This document shows positions 17,956 through 26,091 of a stretch of 64,000 nt of DNA, in pieces. Origin of the DNA: Nodularia sphaerocarpa UHCC 0038 (GTDB lineage: Bacteria; Cyanobacteriota; Cyanobacteriia; Cyanobacteriales; Nostocaceae). Position numbers and translations under genes: made by a program. The DNA is taken from NCBI RefSeq assembly GCF_022376295.1, contig NZ_CP060140.1:624356-688355 (forward strand), given 5' to 3'. The notes below the pieces were generated by a model, which searched no databases, had not been told where the DNA came from, and saw only the letters and a list, made by a program, of their open reading frames with translations. The stretch's first letter is position 1; each line of letters starts with the position of its first letter.

Positions 17956-18871
17956 TCTTGGGTTTCACCACCTTAGCAATCCCAAAAGCTGCACCAAAAC
18001 TTACCACAGATCCCAGCAGCCCAGCAATACTTGTACCAATCAATCCTAAAGATTCAATTTCATAGTCAGCAAAAGGCGTTGGTACTTCCACTCGCACTTG
18101 CTCGGCTAAATCGATAAAACCTACGTTTTCGGCTACCCTTTCCAAACCATCAGGCCACCCCGAAGCCACCAAAGATAACACACCGGCAACTAATAAAATA
18201 GCGATCACAGGCACTAACCAACCTTTAAACTGTTGCTCCTCCCCTGGTAGCAAATCTGGCCTGGCTTTCGCGAGGTAAACCAGGACACCACCAGTAATTA
18301 AGCCCTCACCAACCCCAATCAGAATATGTACTCCCGTCATGGCTGGTAAAACTATGGCTGCGGATGCAGTTCCAGAAAGCACTAACTGAATAGCACAAGC
18401 CACTGATGCCGCAACTACGCTGACACCAGCCGCAATGCCAGCTGCTAGGGGTAAGCGAGCTTTAGCCCCTCCCAATAGCCGTTGTAAGGTTTGGGTTAAC
18501 ACCCAGCCCACGCAAACAGCAATTACTCCCGCATTCAAAATATTGGCTCCCAAGGCTGTGATCCCACCATCGGCAAATAGCACAGCTTGAATAATAAAAA
18601 CTGTCGTAATACATAGCATTCCTGCCCAGGGACTGCCCAAAACTATGGCCGCTAAGGTTCCCCCCAACAAGTGGCCGCTAGTGCCTCCGGCTACGGGAAA
18701 ATTCACCATCTGGGCGGCAAAAATAAACGCCGTAGTTAAGCCCAGTATAGGGGCGCGACGGATACCAAGATCCTCTTGCGATCGCCCACAAGCCACAACA
18801 AGCGCTACCGCACTCACTAAACCAGTAGCCGCAGCTACGGGAACTGAAAGAAATCCATCAGGAATATGCAT
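17948..18871 (-). CDS. ECF substrate-binding membrane protein, M subunit fused to a PDGLE domain (NikMN/CbiM-like)
   Basis: 307 residues. The N-terminus MHIPDGFLS is the metal-binding N-terminal loop of CbiM/NikM proteins (the free Met-His end coordinates metal). HLLGGTLAAIVLGSPWAGMLCITTVFIIQAVLFADGGITALGANILN is the conserved membrane core. Residues ~215-300 form a second module with ASGWPDGLERVAE, the PDGLE domain that replaces separate CbiN/NikN. This architecture is commonly assigned to nickel uptake. No leader peptide precedes the MHI start, unlike the second M protein at 22.4 kb. Confidence 0.85.
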   Translation of the reverse strand: MHIPDGFLSVPVAAATGLVSAVALVVACGRSQEDLGIRRAPILGLTTAFIFAAQMVNFPVAGGTSGHLLGGTLAAIVLGSPWAGMLCITTVFIIQAVLFADGGITALGANILNAGVIAVCVGWVLTQTLQRLLGGAKARLPLAAGIAAGVSVVAASVACAIQLVLSGTASAAIVLPAMTGVHILIGVGEGLITGGVLVYLAKARPDLLPGEEQQFKGWLVPVIAILLVAGVLSLVASGWPDGLERVAENVGFIDLAEQVRVEVPTPFADYEIESLGLIGTSIAGLLGSVVSFGAAFGIAKVVKPKNA

Positions 18872-18889
18872 TATGTACTCTGTATTGAA

Positions 18890-18905
18890 TGTGTGGACTC
18901 ACACA
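18890..18905 (-). promoter_or_regulatory. TGTGTG-N4-CACACA palindrome before the metal-uptake operon
   Basis: A perfect 6-bp-arm dyad (TGTGTGGACTCACACA) sits 18 bp upstream of the M-subunit start codon. Too short and not followed by T-rich sequence to be a terminator; a metalloregulator operator overlapping the leader is the simplest idea. The regulator is unknown. Confidence 0.4.
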
Positions 18906-19058
18906 ATATAAACAATGTAATTACGGTATCACATTAATAGAAAACAGAATTTTGCTGGTTTTGGCAATGCCCTATTGGGGGATTTTACCCTGTTATTCAG
19001 GGAATTTAGATAATAAAATTTTTATTAAATAATATACTTATTTATCAAAATGTTGATA

Positions 19059-19258
19059 AGACTTACGCAATAACTCTCTGCAACCCTCTTTCCTTCTCTT
19101 CTCCCAAGGGGAGACGCTAACGCGAACGAGACGCTACGCGGTAAGCGAAGCTATACCTTTGGCGAAGCCTCTCGTAGAGAAGGCTTTACGTGTCCTTCTC
19201 CCAAAGGGAGAGGCTAGCGCCAACGTGGTTCGTTTTTTCATAATTTTGCGTAAGTCCT
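19059..19258. repeat. ~200-bp inverted-repeat element with GACTTACGCAA ends
   Basis: GACTTACGCAA (19060-19070) is mirrored by TTGCGTAAGTC (about 19246-19256). The interior is rich in nested palindromes such as GAGACGCTACGCGG and two copies of TTCTCCCAAGGGGAGA-like hairpins (TTCTCCCAAAGGGAGAGG). A MITE-like cyanobacterial repeat, no ORF. Confidence 0.65.
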
Positions 19259-19451
19259 GGTTGAATTTTATGAAACCGGACTGGGGACGAGAAATGTAAT
19301 TGCTGTGCAAAATTACCTGTGTAGGTTTGGGAGGAGTGAGATTTTTGGGGTATTAAGCTGTTGCGCCGACAAGTTGCACTTTTTTTTTACCCGTAACCCT
19401 TGATAGATAGTTCTAGAGACATTCTATGCAAAGTCTCTACATTTTTTGTCC

Positions 19452-20291
19452 CTAAAGGTAAGGAAATTGTTTCAATATTCTTTGCCGTAATCTTCCCAAA
19501 ATTGGCTCTTCTTCAGCTAATCCTTCAGCAAATAATATCTCATATATCAGTGGTACTTCTAGCTGTAAATCTTCCAGAATTTCCCGTTGGCTAAATACAT
19601 CTGGCGGTGTTCCCTCTAAGATCATTTGTCCTCTATCCATGACAAATACCCAGTCTGCCCAACGGTACACTAAATCTAGGTCATGGGTTGCCATTAATAT
19701 GGTTGTACCAGAGGCATGAATATTTTTCAAGGTCGCCATTAAGTTACGAGTATGTAAACTATCCAGATATGCTGTTGGTTCATCTAGTAATAGCAGTTCT
19801 GGTTTTAGCACCATGACATCAGCAATAGAAACTCGTTTTTTTTGTCCCAAGCTGAGATGATGTACAGGTCTTTGGGCTAATTCAGTTAATCCAAACTCAA
19901 CTAAGGCTTTCTCAATGCGTTGTTGAATTTCTGCTGTTGGTAATCCCAAATTACACAAACCGTAAGAAATATCTTCTTCAACAGTCGAGGCTACCAATTG
20001 TTGCTCTGGATCTTGAAAAATTAGCCCGACTTTTTGGCGTAATTTTAGCAAAGATTTACGGTCATATTTTAGCGGTTCCCCTTGCCATTTGATATTTCCT
20101 TTTTGGGATTTATATAAACCATTAGCTAATAAAAATAGCGTGGTTTTACCGCAACCATTTTGACCGATTAATGCACATTTCTTTTGGGCGGGTATTTTTA
20201 GGTTTAAATTATTTAAAACAGATTGTTCTGTGCCTGGATAAGTATAATGTACCTGCTCAAATTCTAGTAAGTGTGGTTGCATAATTATCAT
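19452..20291 (-). CDS. cbiO: ECF transporter ATPase subunit, cobalt uptake (CbiO)
   Basis: 279 residues with Walker A IGQNGCGKTTLF, Q-loop IFQDPEQQLVASTVEEDI (ECF-type), signature HLSLGQKKRVSI, Walker B ELLLLDEPTAYLD and H-loop ATHDLDLV. The C-terminal ~60 residues extend beyond the ATPase core. Two in-frame ATGs exist; the second (20282, MQPHLLEFEQ) is equally plausible. It is on the same strand as cbiM-cbiN-cbiQ but separated from cbiQ by 323 bp of repeat-rich sequence, so the operon appears to have been split by insertions. Confidence 0.85.
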   Translation of the reverse strand: MIIMQPHLLEFEQVHYTYPGTEQSVLNNLNLKIPAQKKCALIGQNGCGKTTLFLLANGLYKSQKGNIKWQGEPLKYDRKSLLKLRQKVGLIFQDPEQQLVASTVEEDISYGLCNLGLPTAEIQQRIEKALVEFGLTELAQRPVHHLSLGQKKRVSIADVMVLKPELLLLDEPTAYLDSLHTRNLMATLKNIHASGTTILMATHDLDLVYRWADWVFVMDRGQMILEGTPPDVFSQREILEDLQLEVPLIYEILFAEGLAEEEPILGRLRQRILKQFPYL

Positions 20292-20614
20292 ATTTTCCCA
20301 AATGCTAAGTAAGTTGTCGTAAATAATTAAAGGTTTGTAGTCAGGACTTTAGTCCTGAATTAAGGGCTAAAGCCCTTACTACGAGCTAAATTACTATATT
20401 TTTACATTGCTTCACATAGTTAGGTTTATTCTCGCCAACTTACTTCATTGAGACAATTTAGAGGTGATAACTATTCACAATTCACTGATTTAAGATTAAT
20501 GAAAAGCTTATATAGCGCTCCTAAGCGATACGTTAAAAAATTAAGTAAGAGTCCTATAGTATAATAAATATTTTTGACTTTTGACTTTTGACTTTTGACG
20601 AACGCCCTGCGGTT
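20292..20614. repeat. Repeat-filled gap inside the cobalt uptake operon
   Basis: No gene. It contains back-to-back hairpins (CAGGACTTTAGTCCTG at about 20341-20356 and AAGGGCTAAAGCCCTT at 20362-20377) and four tandem copies of TTTTGAC (20572-20599). Both are common Nostocales intergenic repeats, here lying between cbiQ and cbiO. Confidence 0.75.
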
Positions 20615-21400
20615 CTACCCCCATGTCAATCCTATTAAAACTACATATCCGATAATTGCTTCTATGGCATAGCGTTGAGAGAGATGATAGCGATGGGGAT
20701 GCCAAACTTTAAATTCGCCATTAAAACCCCGTGAAGCTAAACTTAAAGAGACTTGACGATAGTTTTCTAGGGTGCGTCTGAGTAGTTGTCCAATCAACAG
20801 CGATAAACTTTTGATTCCGATTCTAAAAGTGCAGTAGCCACCACGAGACTTTTGTGCAGTCCAGAGTTGGGAAGCTGTGTTTAATAAAACGAAAATAAAA
20901 CGGTACATTAATAATAAAAGGTCTGTTAAAAGCACTGGAAAACCAAAGCGTCGTAAGGTTTGTAAAAGTTCACTAAATGGGATAGTTAACATCACAAAGT
21001 ATAAGCAAGAAAGTGAGGCGATCGCTCGCGTTAAAATTGTCCATCCTTGCTCGATTCCATAAGAACTAATGTATATATAATAAGAACCAAGATTAAACCC
21101 AATTATTGCATCCTCTTGGATAATATTTAGGTAATTAATATGTATACCATTAATTACTAAAGCTGGCAAACTCGTTAACCAAAACAAAGTAGCAATATAA
21201 ACTAATTTTAGATATACTTTTAGGGGAATCCTGGCATAAATTACTGTCCAAATACTCATCCAGATGGCAATTATAATTTGGACTGGGGAATGGGTAAAGG
21301 CAGTGAGAATTAATAAGGCGATCGCAAATAATAATTTTTGCTCTGGCGCTAACCATCGCAACCGATTAGTATAAGCCAGAGTATCTATTTGCAGAGTCAT
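20615..21400 (-). CDS. cbiQ: Cobalt ECF transporter T subunit CbiQ
   Basis: 261 residues with about five to six membrane segments. The coupling motifs are TASQLWTAQKSRGGYCTFR (SRGG in place of the usual ARG motif) and QVSLSLASRGFNGEFKVW (SRG motif). It overlaps cbiN by 4 bases and is the third cistron of cbiM-cbiN-cbiQ. It transmits ATPase movements to CbiM. Confidence 0.88.
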   Translation of the reverse strand: MTLQIDTLAYTNRLRWLAPEQKLLFAIALLILTAFTHSPVQIIIAIWMSIWTVIYARIPLKVYLKLVYIATLFWLTSLPALVINGIHINYLNIIQEDAIIGFNLGSYYIYISSYGIEQGWTILTRAIASLSCLYFVMLTIPFSELLQTLRRFGFPVLLTDLLLLMYRFIFVLLNTASQLWTAQKSRGGYCTFRIGIKSLSLLIGQLLRRTLENYRQVSLSLASRGFNGEFKVWHPHRYHLSQRYAIEAIIGYVVLIGLTWG

Positions 21401-21699
21401 CCTTTGTTCCTTTGCTGCCGGTTACGCTCCTTATATAATCCGATCACATAACCAATTACTCCAGCACCCAAAGCAGCTTGAGAGGTGAATAACAAGCTTT
21501 CAACTTCACCACTAGGCGGTTCAAAAACAGGTTTAAACCAAGGTTCATATCCAGGTTGTACTTCCCCAATTGCTGCTTCGGCTTCTCCATCTGCACCATT
21601 AAATTCTGCATCCCGGATAAATATTAAGGGTGCAACTGCTAAAATAATCACTCCTACTACCAATAGCCAATTACTCCATCCCTTGTTAGACTGATTCAT
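21397..21699 (-). CDS. cbiN: Cobalt ECF transporter accessory subunit CbiN
   Basis: 100 residues, two membrane helices (NWLLVVGVIILAVAPLIF and LGAGVIGYVIGLY) around a periplasmic loop containing GADGEAEAAIGEVQPGYEPWFKPVFEPPSGEVESLLF, the CbiN hallmark. CbiN assists metal insertion into CbiM. It overlaps cbiM by 14 bases. Confidence 0.92.
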   Translation of the reverse strand: MNQSNKGWSNWLLVVGVIILAVAPLIFIRDAEFNGADGEAEAAIGEVQPGYEPWFKPVFEPPSGEVESLLFTSQAALGAGVIGYVIGLYKERNRQQRNKG

Positions 21700-22498
21700 T
21701 GCTTTGCGGTTCCCCTTGAATTAATTTTAATAGTTCGAGTTCTTGAGGCGTGTAAGATTGTAACCAGTTCCACACCAATACAGTGAGCAATCCTTCGCTA
21801 ATTGCCAAAGGAACCTGAGTAATGGCAAAAATGCCCGCAAACTTGGCGAATGAAGCCATAAACCCACCCACAGGTGCAGGAAAAGCGAGGGCGAGTTGTA
21901 CAGAGGTGATAATGTAAGTGAGTAAATTTGCCAAAGCTGCGGCTAAAAAGATGGCAATTCTTTGTTTACCAGTGAGCCGCTTTGTTAGATGATATATCCA
22001 GTAGGCGGCAAATGGTCCCGCGATCGCCATCGAAAAAGCATTCGCTCCCAGTGTTGTTAAACCGCCATGTGCTAGCAGCAACGCTTGAAACAATAAAACC
22101 AGCGTACCAAGCACTGACATGGCTAAAGGGCCAAATAGCACTGCTCCCAAACCTGTGCCGGTAGGATGAGAAGAACTACCTGTAACTGAAGGTATTTTCA
22201 GCGCTGACAAAACAAAGGTAAAAGCTCCTGCTAATGCTAAAAGTAATTTTAGTTCAGGGTTGGCTTGGGTAATGCGAGTGAGCGATCGCAATCCTAGAGC
22301 CAAAAACGGTAACGCTACCACCCACCAAAAAATTGCCCAACTCGCTGGTAAGTAGCCTTCCATAATGTGCATCGCATAAGCAGGTGTAGATGCTCCCACA
22401 ACTAGGTAAAAGCTCAGAACCCCTATGAGAATTAATGATCCCAGTTTTGATGTGATAATAGTTTTTAACAATCTGTCTACCCTATTGATGTATGTCAA
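21686..22498 (-). CDS. cbiM: Cobalt ECF transporter substrate-binding subunit CbiM
   Basis: 270 residues. An N-terminal leader (to ~42, ending STPAYA) precedes MHIMEGYLPASWAIFWW: after cleavage the Met-His-Ile end becomes the metal-binding N-terminus, as in characterised CbiM. The core has SSHPTGTGLGAVLFGPLAMSVLGTLVLLFQALLLAHGGLTTLGANAFSMAIAGPF. It heads cbiM-cbiN-cbiQ-(repeat)-cbiO. Cobalt supply for cobalamin is the expected role. I saw no cobalamin riboswitch core upstream. Confidence 0.93.
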   Translation of the reverse strand: MTYINRVDRLLKTIITSKLGSLILIGVLSFYLVVGASTPAYAMHIMEGYLPASWAIFWWVVALPFLALGLRSLTRITQANPELKLLLALAGAFTFVLSALKIPSVTGSSSHPTGTGLGAVLFGPLAMSVLGTLVLLFQALLLAHGGLTTLGANAFSMAIAGPFAAYWIYHLTKRLTGKQRIAIFLAAALANLLTYIITSVQLALAFPAPVGGFMASFAKFAGIFAITQVPLAISEGLLTVLVWNWLQSYTPQELELLKLIQGEPQSNESV

Positions 22499-23206
22499 AG
22501 AATTAATGAACTACCCCATCTTACTTCGTTGAATATGGGGTTTCTACATCCCCATCATTAAAAATTTCCCATGCCAAAGTCCGATTACCGTAAAAGTGAA
22601 TCATAAAACTTTTTTGCTTTCAACTGTCTGCTCCACCAAACTTTCTAGTTGATAATTATTGACAATAACTCTTGAATGCCATAATATGCACAGAAGTAAT
22701 TGCTAAAAATTAGCAACTTGATTATTTGTGCTTCTCATGGGATTCTCAACAAATCAAAGCAGAGTTAAGAAAAACTTGGGCGTTGCTGAATTTGAATATG
22801 AAATCACCTCTTAAACTCTTCCTCTCCTCGCCTCTGCGCCTCTGCGCCTCTGCGTGATACTAATTCATATCTTAATTCAGCAACGCCAAAACTTGGGATG
22901 GTATTACCAGTGAAGAGACCACAGGATCTTAGGAAAGGGGTGATATCTATTCAGATAAATTCTCAGTAGTGATCAAAAATAAAATCTTCCAGTCATGGGC
23001 GCTGCAAAGCCCCGCCGAAGGCGATGGGCAAAGCCCCGCCGGAGGCGATCACATTTACTTAATTGGTAGCGGACAAAGAGGAGTTTAGAATGAATAAGAA
23101 AGTAAGGTTACGGAGTGTAAATACCTTGGGCTTTAAATACCTGTAGAGACTATACCTCTTAACTCAATACTGATAACTCCCCATTCGTAAATTTAATTAA
23201 CAACTG
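22499..23206. other. 708-bp gene-free region between cbiM and the ferritin-like gene
   Basis: Divergent promoters must lie here. Visible: an imperfect dyad TGATAATTATTGACA at 22650-22664 (weak Zur/Fur-like), a MITE with target duplication at 22771-22895, and a duplicated GCAAAGCCCCGCCG(A/G)AGGCGAT unit at about 23004-23050. No ORF with family resemblance. Confidence 0.6.
22779..22887. repeat. MITE-like element, copy 1, with 8-bp target duplication
   Basis: GGCGTTGCTGAATT at 22779 is mirrored by AATTCAGCAACGCC ending at 22887, and the match extends imperfectly to ~25 bp. The direct repeat AAAACTTG flanks both sides (22771-22778 and 22888-22895), as expected for transposition. The interior holds three copies of CCTCTGCG. 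Confidence 0.8.
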
Positions 23207-23641
23207 ATGCAAGAGCTTGACAACGAAAAAACCATCGATCTACTGAACGCCATCATGGAATTTGAACTAGCGGGAGTAGTACGCTACACCCATTATTCCT
23301 TAATGGTGACTGGTCCTAATCGTATTCCCATCGTAGCTTTTTTCAAAGCGCAGGCCAGTGAGTCTCTACTTCATGCCCAACAAGTCGGAGAAATCCTCAC
23401 TGGTTTAGAGGGACATCCTTCTCTCAAAATCGCCCAAATGGAAGAAACTTACCAGCACACAGTCAAAGATATTTTGGCAGAAAGCTTATCCCATGAAAAG
23501 AAAGCGCTGGATTTGTACAAAAATCTCTTGGAAACTGTCACCGGTGCCAGCATTTATCTAGAAGAATTTGCTCGTGGGATGATTGGGCAAGAAGAGATGC
23601 ATAATCTTGAACTCAAAAAAATGCTCCGCGATTTCAGCTAA
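23207..23641 (+). CDS. Ferritin-like / bacterioferritin-family protein
   Basis: 144 residues forming a four-helix ferritin-like fold. Carboxylate/His motifs spaced as in diiron proteins are visible: FELAGVVRYTHYSLM (helix 1), SESLLHAQQVGEIL (helix 2, ExxH-like ESLLH), SLSHEKKALDLYKNLLE (helix 3) and EFARGMIGQEEMHNLELKKM (helix 4, EExH). It could store iron or protect against peroxide; it is shorter than classical bacterioferritin (~155-160) and I see no haem Met assignment. It is 124 bp upstream of the FTR1 permease gene on the same strand, so an iron-handling pair is likely. Confidence 0.8.
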   Translation: MQELDNEKTIDLLNAIMEFELAGVVRYTHYSLMVTGPNRIPIVAFFKAQASESLLHAQQVGEILTGLEGHPSLKIAQMEETYQHTVKDILAESLSHEKKALDLYKNLLETVTGASIYLEEFARGMIGQEEMHNLELKKMLRDFS

Positions 23642-23765
23642 TAATTAGGGGAGTAGGGAGTAGGGAGTAGTCCGTGGAAGGGGAACTCTGTAACTATATC
23701 CCTCTCATCTCCTTTGTCTGTTTCCCATTCCCTACTCCCCTAAGCCCATTCCCCATTTCCTAACC

Positions 23766-24734
23766 ATGAATTTCAGTACTGCTCTACCTACTTTTGTGAT
23801 TACACTCCGAGAAGGAGTAGAAGCTGCCCTAGTTGTGGGCATTGTCCTAGCTTTGCTGAAAAAAGCCAACCAATCCCGACTCAATCCTTGGGTATATGCT
23901 GGTGTTGGTGTTGGTGTTGTGATTAGTGTCCTCATCGGTGTGTTATTTACTTGGTTAATTCAAACACTAGGGGCAGTAAATCCTCAATACACCCCAGTGG
24001 TTGAGCCAATGCTAGAAACTGTGTTTAGTGTTGTGGCGATCGCAATGCTCAGTTGGATGCTAATCTGGATGACGAAACAAGCCAGATTTATGAAAGCGCA
24101 AGTTGAAGGCGCAGTCACAGAAGCGCTCACACAAAACTCCAATGCTGGTTGGGGCGTATTTAGTTTAATTTTAATCGCCGTTGTTCGGGAAGGTTTTGAA
24201 ACCGTTCTATTTATTGCCGCTAATTTTCAAGAAGGATTAGTCCCGGCTTTAGGTGCTATAGCTGGTTTAGCCGGTGCGACTGTGATTGGAGTCTTACTAT
24301 TTAAATTGGGTGTCAAAATCAACATCCGCCAGTTTTTCCAGACGATGGGCGTTTTATTAGTGTTGATAGTTTCCGGCTTAGTGGTTTCCGCCCTCAAGCA
24401 TTTTGATGAAGGTTTGGCTAACCTAGCCCTCAGCAGTAGTACCCCAGAAAATATTTGTTTATATTACGATCACTTTAGCCAAATCCACTCCTGCATTTTA
24501 GGACCAATGGTGTGGAATAATGACGCAATATTACCAGATAAACAATTCCCCGGTATCATCCTCAAATCTTTGTTTGGCTACAGAGAACATTTATATCTAG
24601 TACAGGCAATCAGTTATGTTCTATTTTTAGCCACTGTTGGAGGGTTCTATTTCCGCAGTCTAACTGGTGGTGGTGTTCAAAATGCCAAGCATAATTCAGT
24701 CACTCAAAAACCCATGAGTTCTGCAAAGGAATAA
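23766..24734 (+). CDS. FTR1 family iron permease
   Basis: 322 residues, about seven membrane helices. Both iron-binding REXXE motifs are present: TLREGVEAALVVGI (Arg15-Glu19) and VVREGFETVLFIAAN (~residue 141). FTR1 proteins carry ferric iron produced by a ferroxidase partner across the membrane; no multicopper oxidase is in the window. A soluble loop with two Cys (ENICLYYDHFSQIHSCILG) precedes the last helix. Strand and spacing suggest cotranscription with the ferritin-like gene. Confidence 0.92.
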   Translation: MNFSTALPTFVITLREGVEAALVVGIVLALLKKANQSRLNPWVYAGVGVGVVISVLIGVLFTWLIQTLGAVNPQYTPVVEPMLETVFSVVAIAMLSWMLIWMTKQARFMKAQVEGAVTEALTQNSNAGWGVFSLILIAVVREGFETVLFIAANFQEGLVPALGAIAGLAGATVIGVLLFKLGVKINIRQFFQTMGVLLVLIVSGLVVSALKHFDEGLANLALSSSTPENICLYYDHFSQIHSCILGPMVWNNDAILPDKQFPGIILKSLFGYREHLYLVQAISYVLFLATVGGFYFRSLTGGGVQNAKHNSVTQKPMSSAKE

Positions 24735-24908
24735 ACATAGACAGAACTTACGCATTGACAAATTAGACAACAAGTGAAGTATAAAAAAGAAGAAAAAATA
24801 TGCGATCGCTAGTCTGTAGGGGGGTGGAAAGATGGATAATTTAGACTGTCTCTACGGTTTTATCAGGTAAAGTCCAAAGAAATTTATCTCTTCAGGTGGC
24901 GCGTGACT

Positions 24909-25100
24909 TCATTTTTTCACTCTTGATGAAATAGGCGATCGCTCGTTTTTCTTCAAAATATTGGTAAACTCTCTCAAAATATTTTCATATCTTTCACCAG
25001 CCACCCTGAAAACATCATTATGAGTTGCTTCTTCCACCCATAAATATAACTTTGGTGACTGTGCAGCAGCATATAACTTTTTGCCATGACTTGAATTACT
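24909..25100 (-). pseudogene. Remnant: C-terminal ~60 residues of an alpha/beta hydrolase
   Basis: Reading leftward from about 25088, one frame gives HGKKLYAAAQSPKLYLWVEE followed by ATHNDVFRVAGERYENILRE and a stop at 24909. This matches the end of BEM46/ABHD13-like hydrolases, including the catalytic-His THND motif. An in-frame stop lies just upstream and no start or N-terminal part exists; the LCIB-like gene begins where the body should be. It is therefore a decayed, truncated gene. Seen by direct translation. Confidence 0.65.
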
Positions 25101-25904
25101 TTAACTGAATCCATTAATATGTTTCTTGCCGCCAGAGTTATCAGAAAGAACCACATAAAAATCTTGAGGATAAATCCAATGAGTATCCATTGGCCCATGA
25201 ATTTGAATTCCGGTCATCACTGCATAATTAAATATAGAATTATCCAGAGAGGTTAAGAGTTTATCTACATCTTGGGAAATAATTTTGCTGGCTAATTTGG
25301 TAATTTCTACCAAATCGGGTTTGTCACCATATTTAATAGCAGAAAGAATTTTTTGGCGAATAATTGATTGCTCAATATCTTGCATATCTGTCATTAGCTG
25401 AAGATGACCGGATTGTAGCTCCTTAACAATTCCTTCCAACGCACCGCAAGCATGGGAGGCTTTTTGAATACCTTCTCGGTAAACTTTGCCAATTTCACCA
25501 TTTTTAGAAATTGCAATGTGGGGCATAGCATAAAAAGTAAATCTCCGTATACCATCAATGATTGGAGTGTGGTCTGTCGCTGCGGCTAAACCTGTCCTCC
25601 CCATCATCACAAAGCCTGCTAAACTGCAACAGTTAAATGTCTTACCCCAATATTTAATCACTTCATCAATTAATACATCGGTAATTTCGTCTCGACAGAT
25701 TGCTACCATTCCTATTGTTTTACCCTTCTCAAACCCGTAGGAATTTAGAGCATTGTAAGTCTTTTTTATGTAATCTGCCATCGGCAAACTACCAGGAAAA
25801 TGAGTTTGTAGAGTTTCATGGAAAACGGGATTACTACTTGGTTCATAGCCGTCTATAGCTTGAAAAATTTCATTCCGCAGTTGATCAAAGTAATTAAAGC
25901 TCAT
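25101..25904 (-). CDS. LCIB-type beta-carbonic-anhydrase-like protein
   Basis: 267 residues resembling the conserved core of algal low-CO2-inducible protein B/C. Matching blocks: AICRDEITDVLIDEVIKYWGKTFNCCSLAGFVMMGRTGLAAATDHTP, YAMPHIAIS and SHACGALEGIVKELQSG. The Cys in CRDE, His in MPHI and Cys in ACGAL would supply the Zn ligands, with the Asp-Arg pair of CRDE as in beta-CA-like sites. Expected role: CO2/bicarbonate interconversion, though some members are inactive. It stands alone, followed at once by a decayed hydrolase tail. Family assignment is from remembered motifs. Confidence 0.7.
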   Translation of the reverse strand: MSFNYFDQLRNEIFQAIDGYEPSSNPVFHETLQTHFPGSLPMADYIKKTYNALNSYGFEKGKTIGMVAICRDEITDVLIDEVIKYWGKTFNCCSLAGFVMMGRTGLAAATDHTPIIDGIRRFTFYAMPHIAISKNGEIGKVYREGIQKASHACGALEGIVKELQSGHLQLMTDMQDIEQSIIRQKILSAIKYGDKPDLVEITKLASKIISQDVDKLLTSLDNSIFNYAVMTGIQIHGPMDTHWIYPQDFYVVLSDNSGGKKHINGFS

Positions 25905-25974
25905 GAGAAATTAATCCAAAATAAAAATTAATAACGTATTCTTTTCCTGTTTCGGCAAGATGACCCTAATATAC

Positions 25975-26085
25975 AGCACTTCCCGGTGTTATGAGATACA
26001 AAAACCCCACCCCCAACCCCCTCCGGTGCAAGCGATGAGGGGGCTAAGATGTACCTTATATAATTGGAAATCGCTGTAAGTCTAT
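25975..26085. repeat. Small inverted-repeat element with TACAGC/GCTGTA ends
   Basis: TACAGCACTTCC near 25973 is an imperfect mirror of GGAAATCGCTGTA near 26068-26080, with a CCCCACCCCCAACCCCCTC / GAGGGGG hairpin inside. Typical short cyanobacterial intergenic repeat. Confidence 0.45.
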
Positions 26086-26091
26086 GATTGA

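Larger units (their letters stand above)
18872..19451. other. Gene-free region between the two metal-uptake operons
   Basis: 580 bp without a gene. It holds the promoter side of the first operon (palindrome at 18890-18905), a ~200-bp inverted-repeat element (19059-19258) and a 28-bp palindrome-like hairpin at 19413-19440 (CTAGAGACATTC...AAGTCTCTAC) related to those at 8194 and 62929. Confidence 0.7.

Noticed and set aside
22650..22664. TGATAATTATTGACA as a Zur/Fur box
   Set aside because: Only 5 of 7 symmetric positions match and it lies 150 bp from cbiM and over 500 bp from the ferritin-like gene; too weak to list as a site.
22499..22770. Cobalamin riboswitch upstream of cbiM
   Set aside because: No B12-box core or long paired leader could be found in the region on the minus strand.
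24974..25198. 74-residue leftward frame overlapping the LCIB-like gene end
   Set aside because: It is out of frame with both the LCIB-like gene and the hydrolase relic, with no motif of its own.
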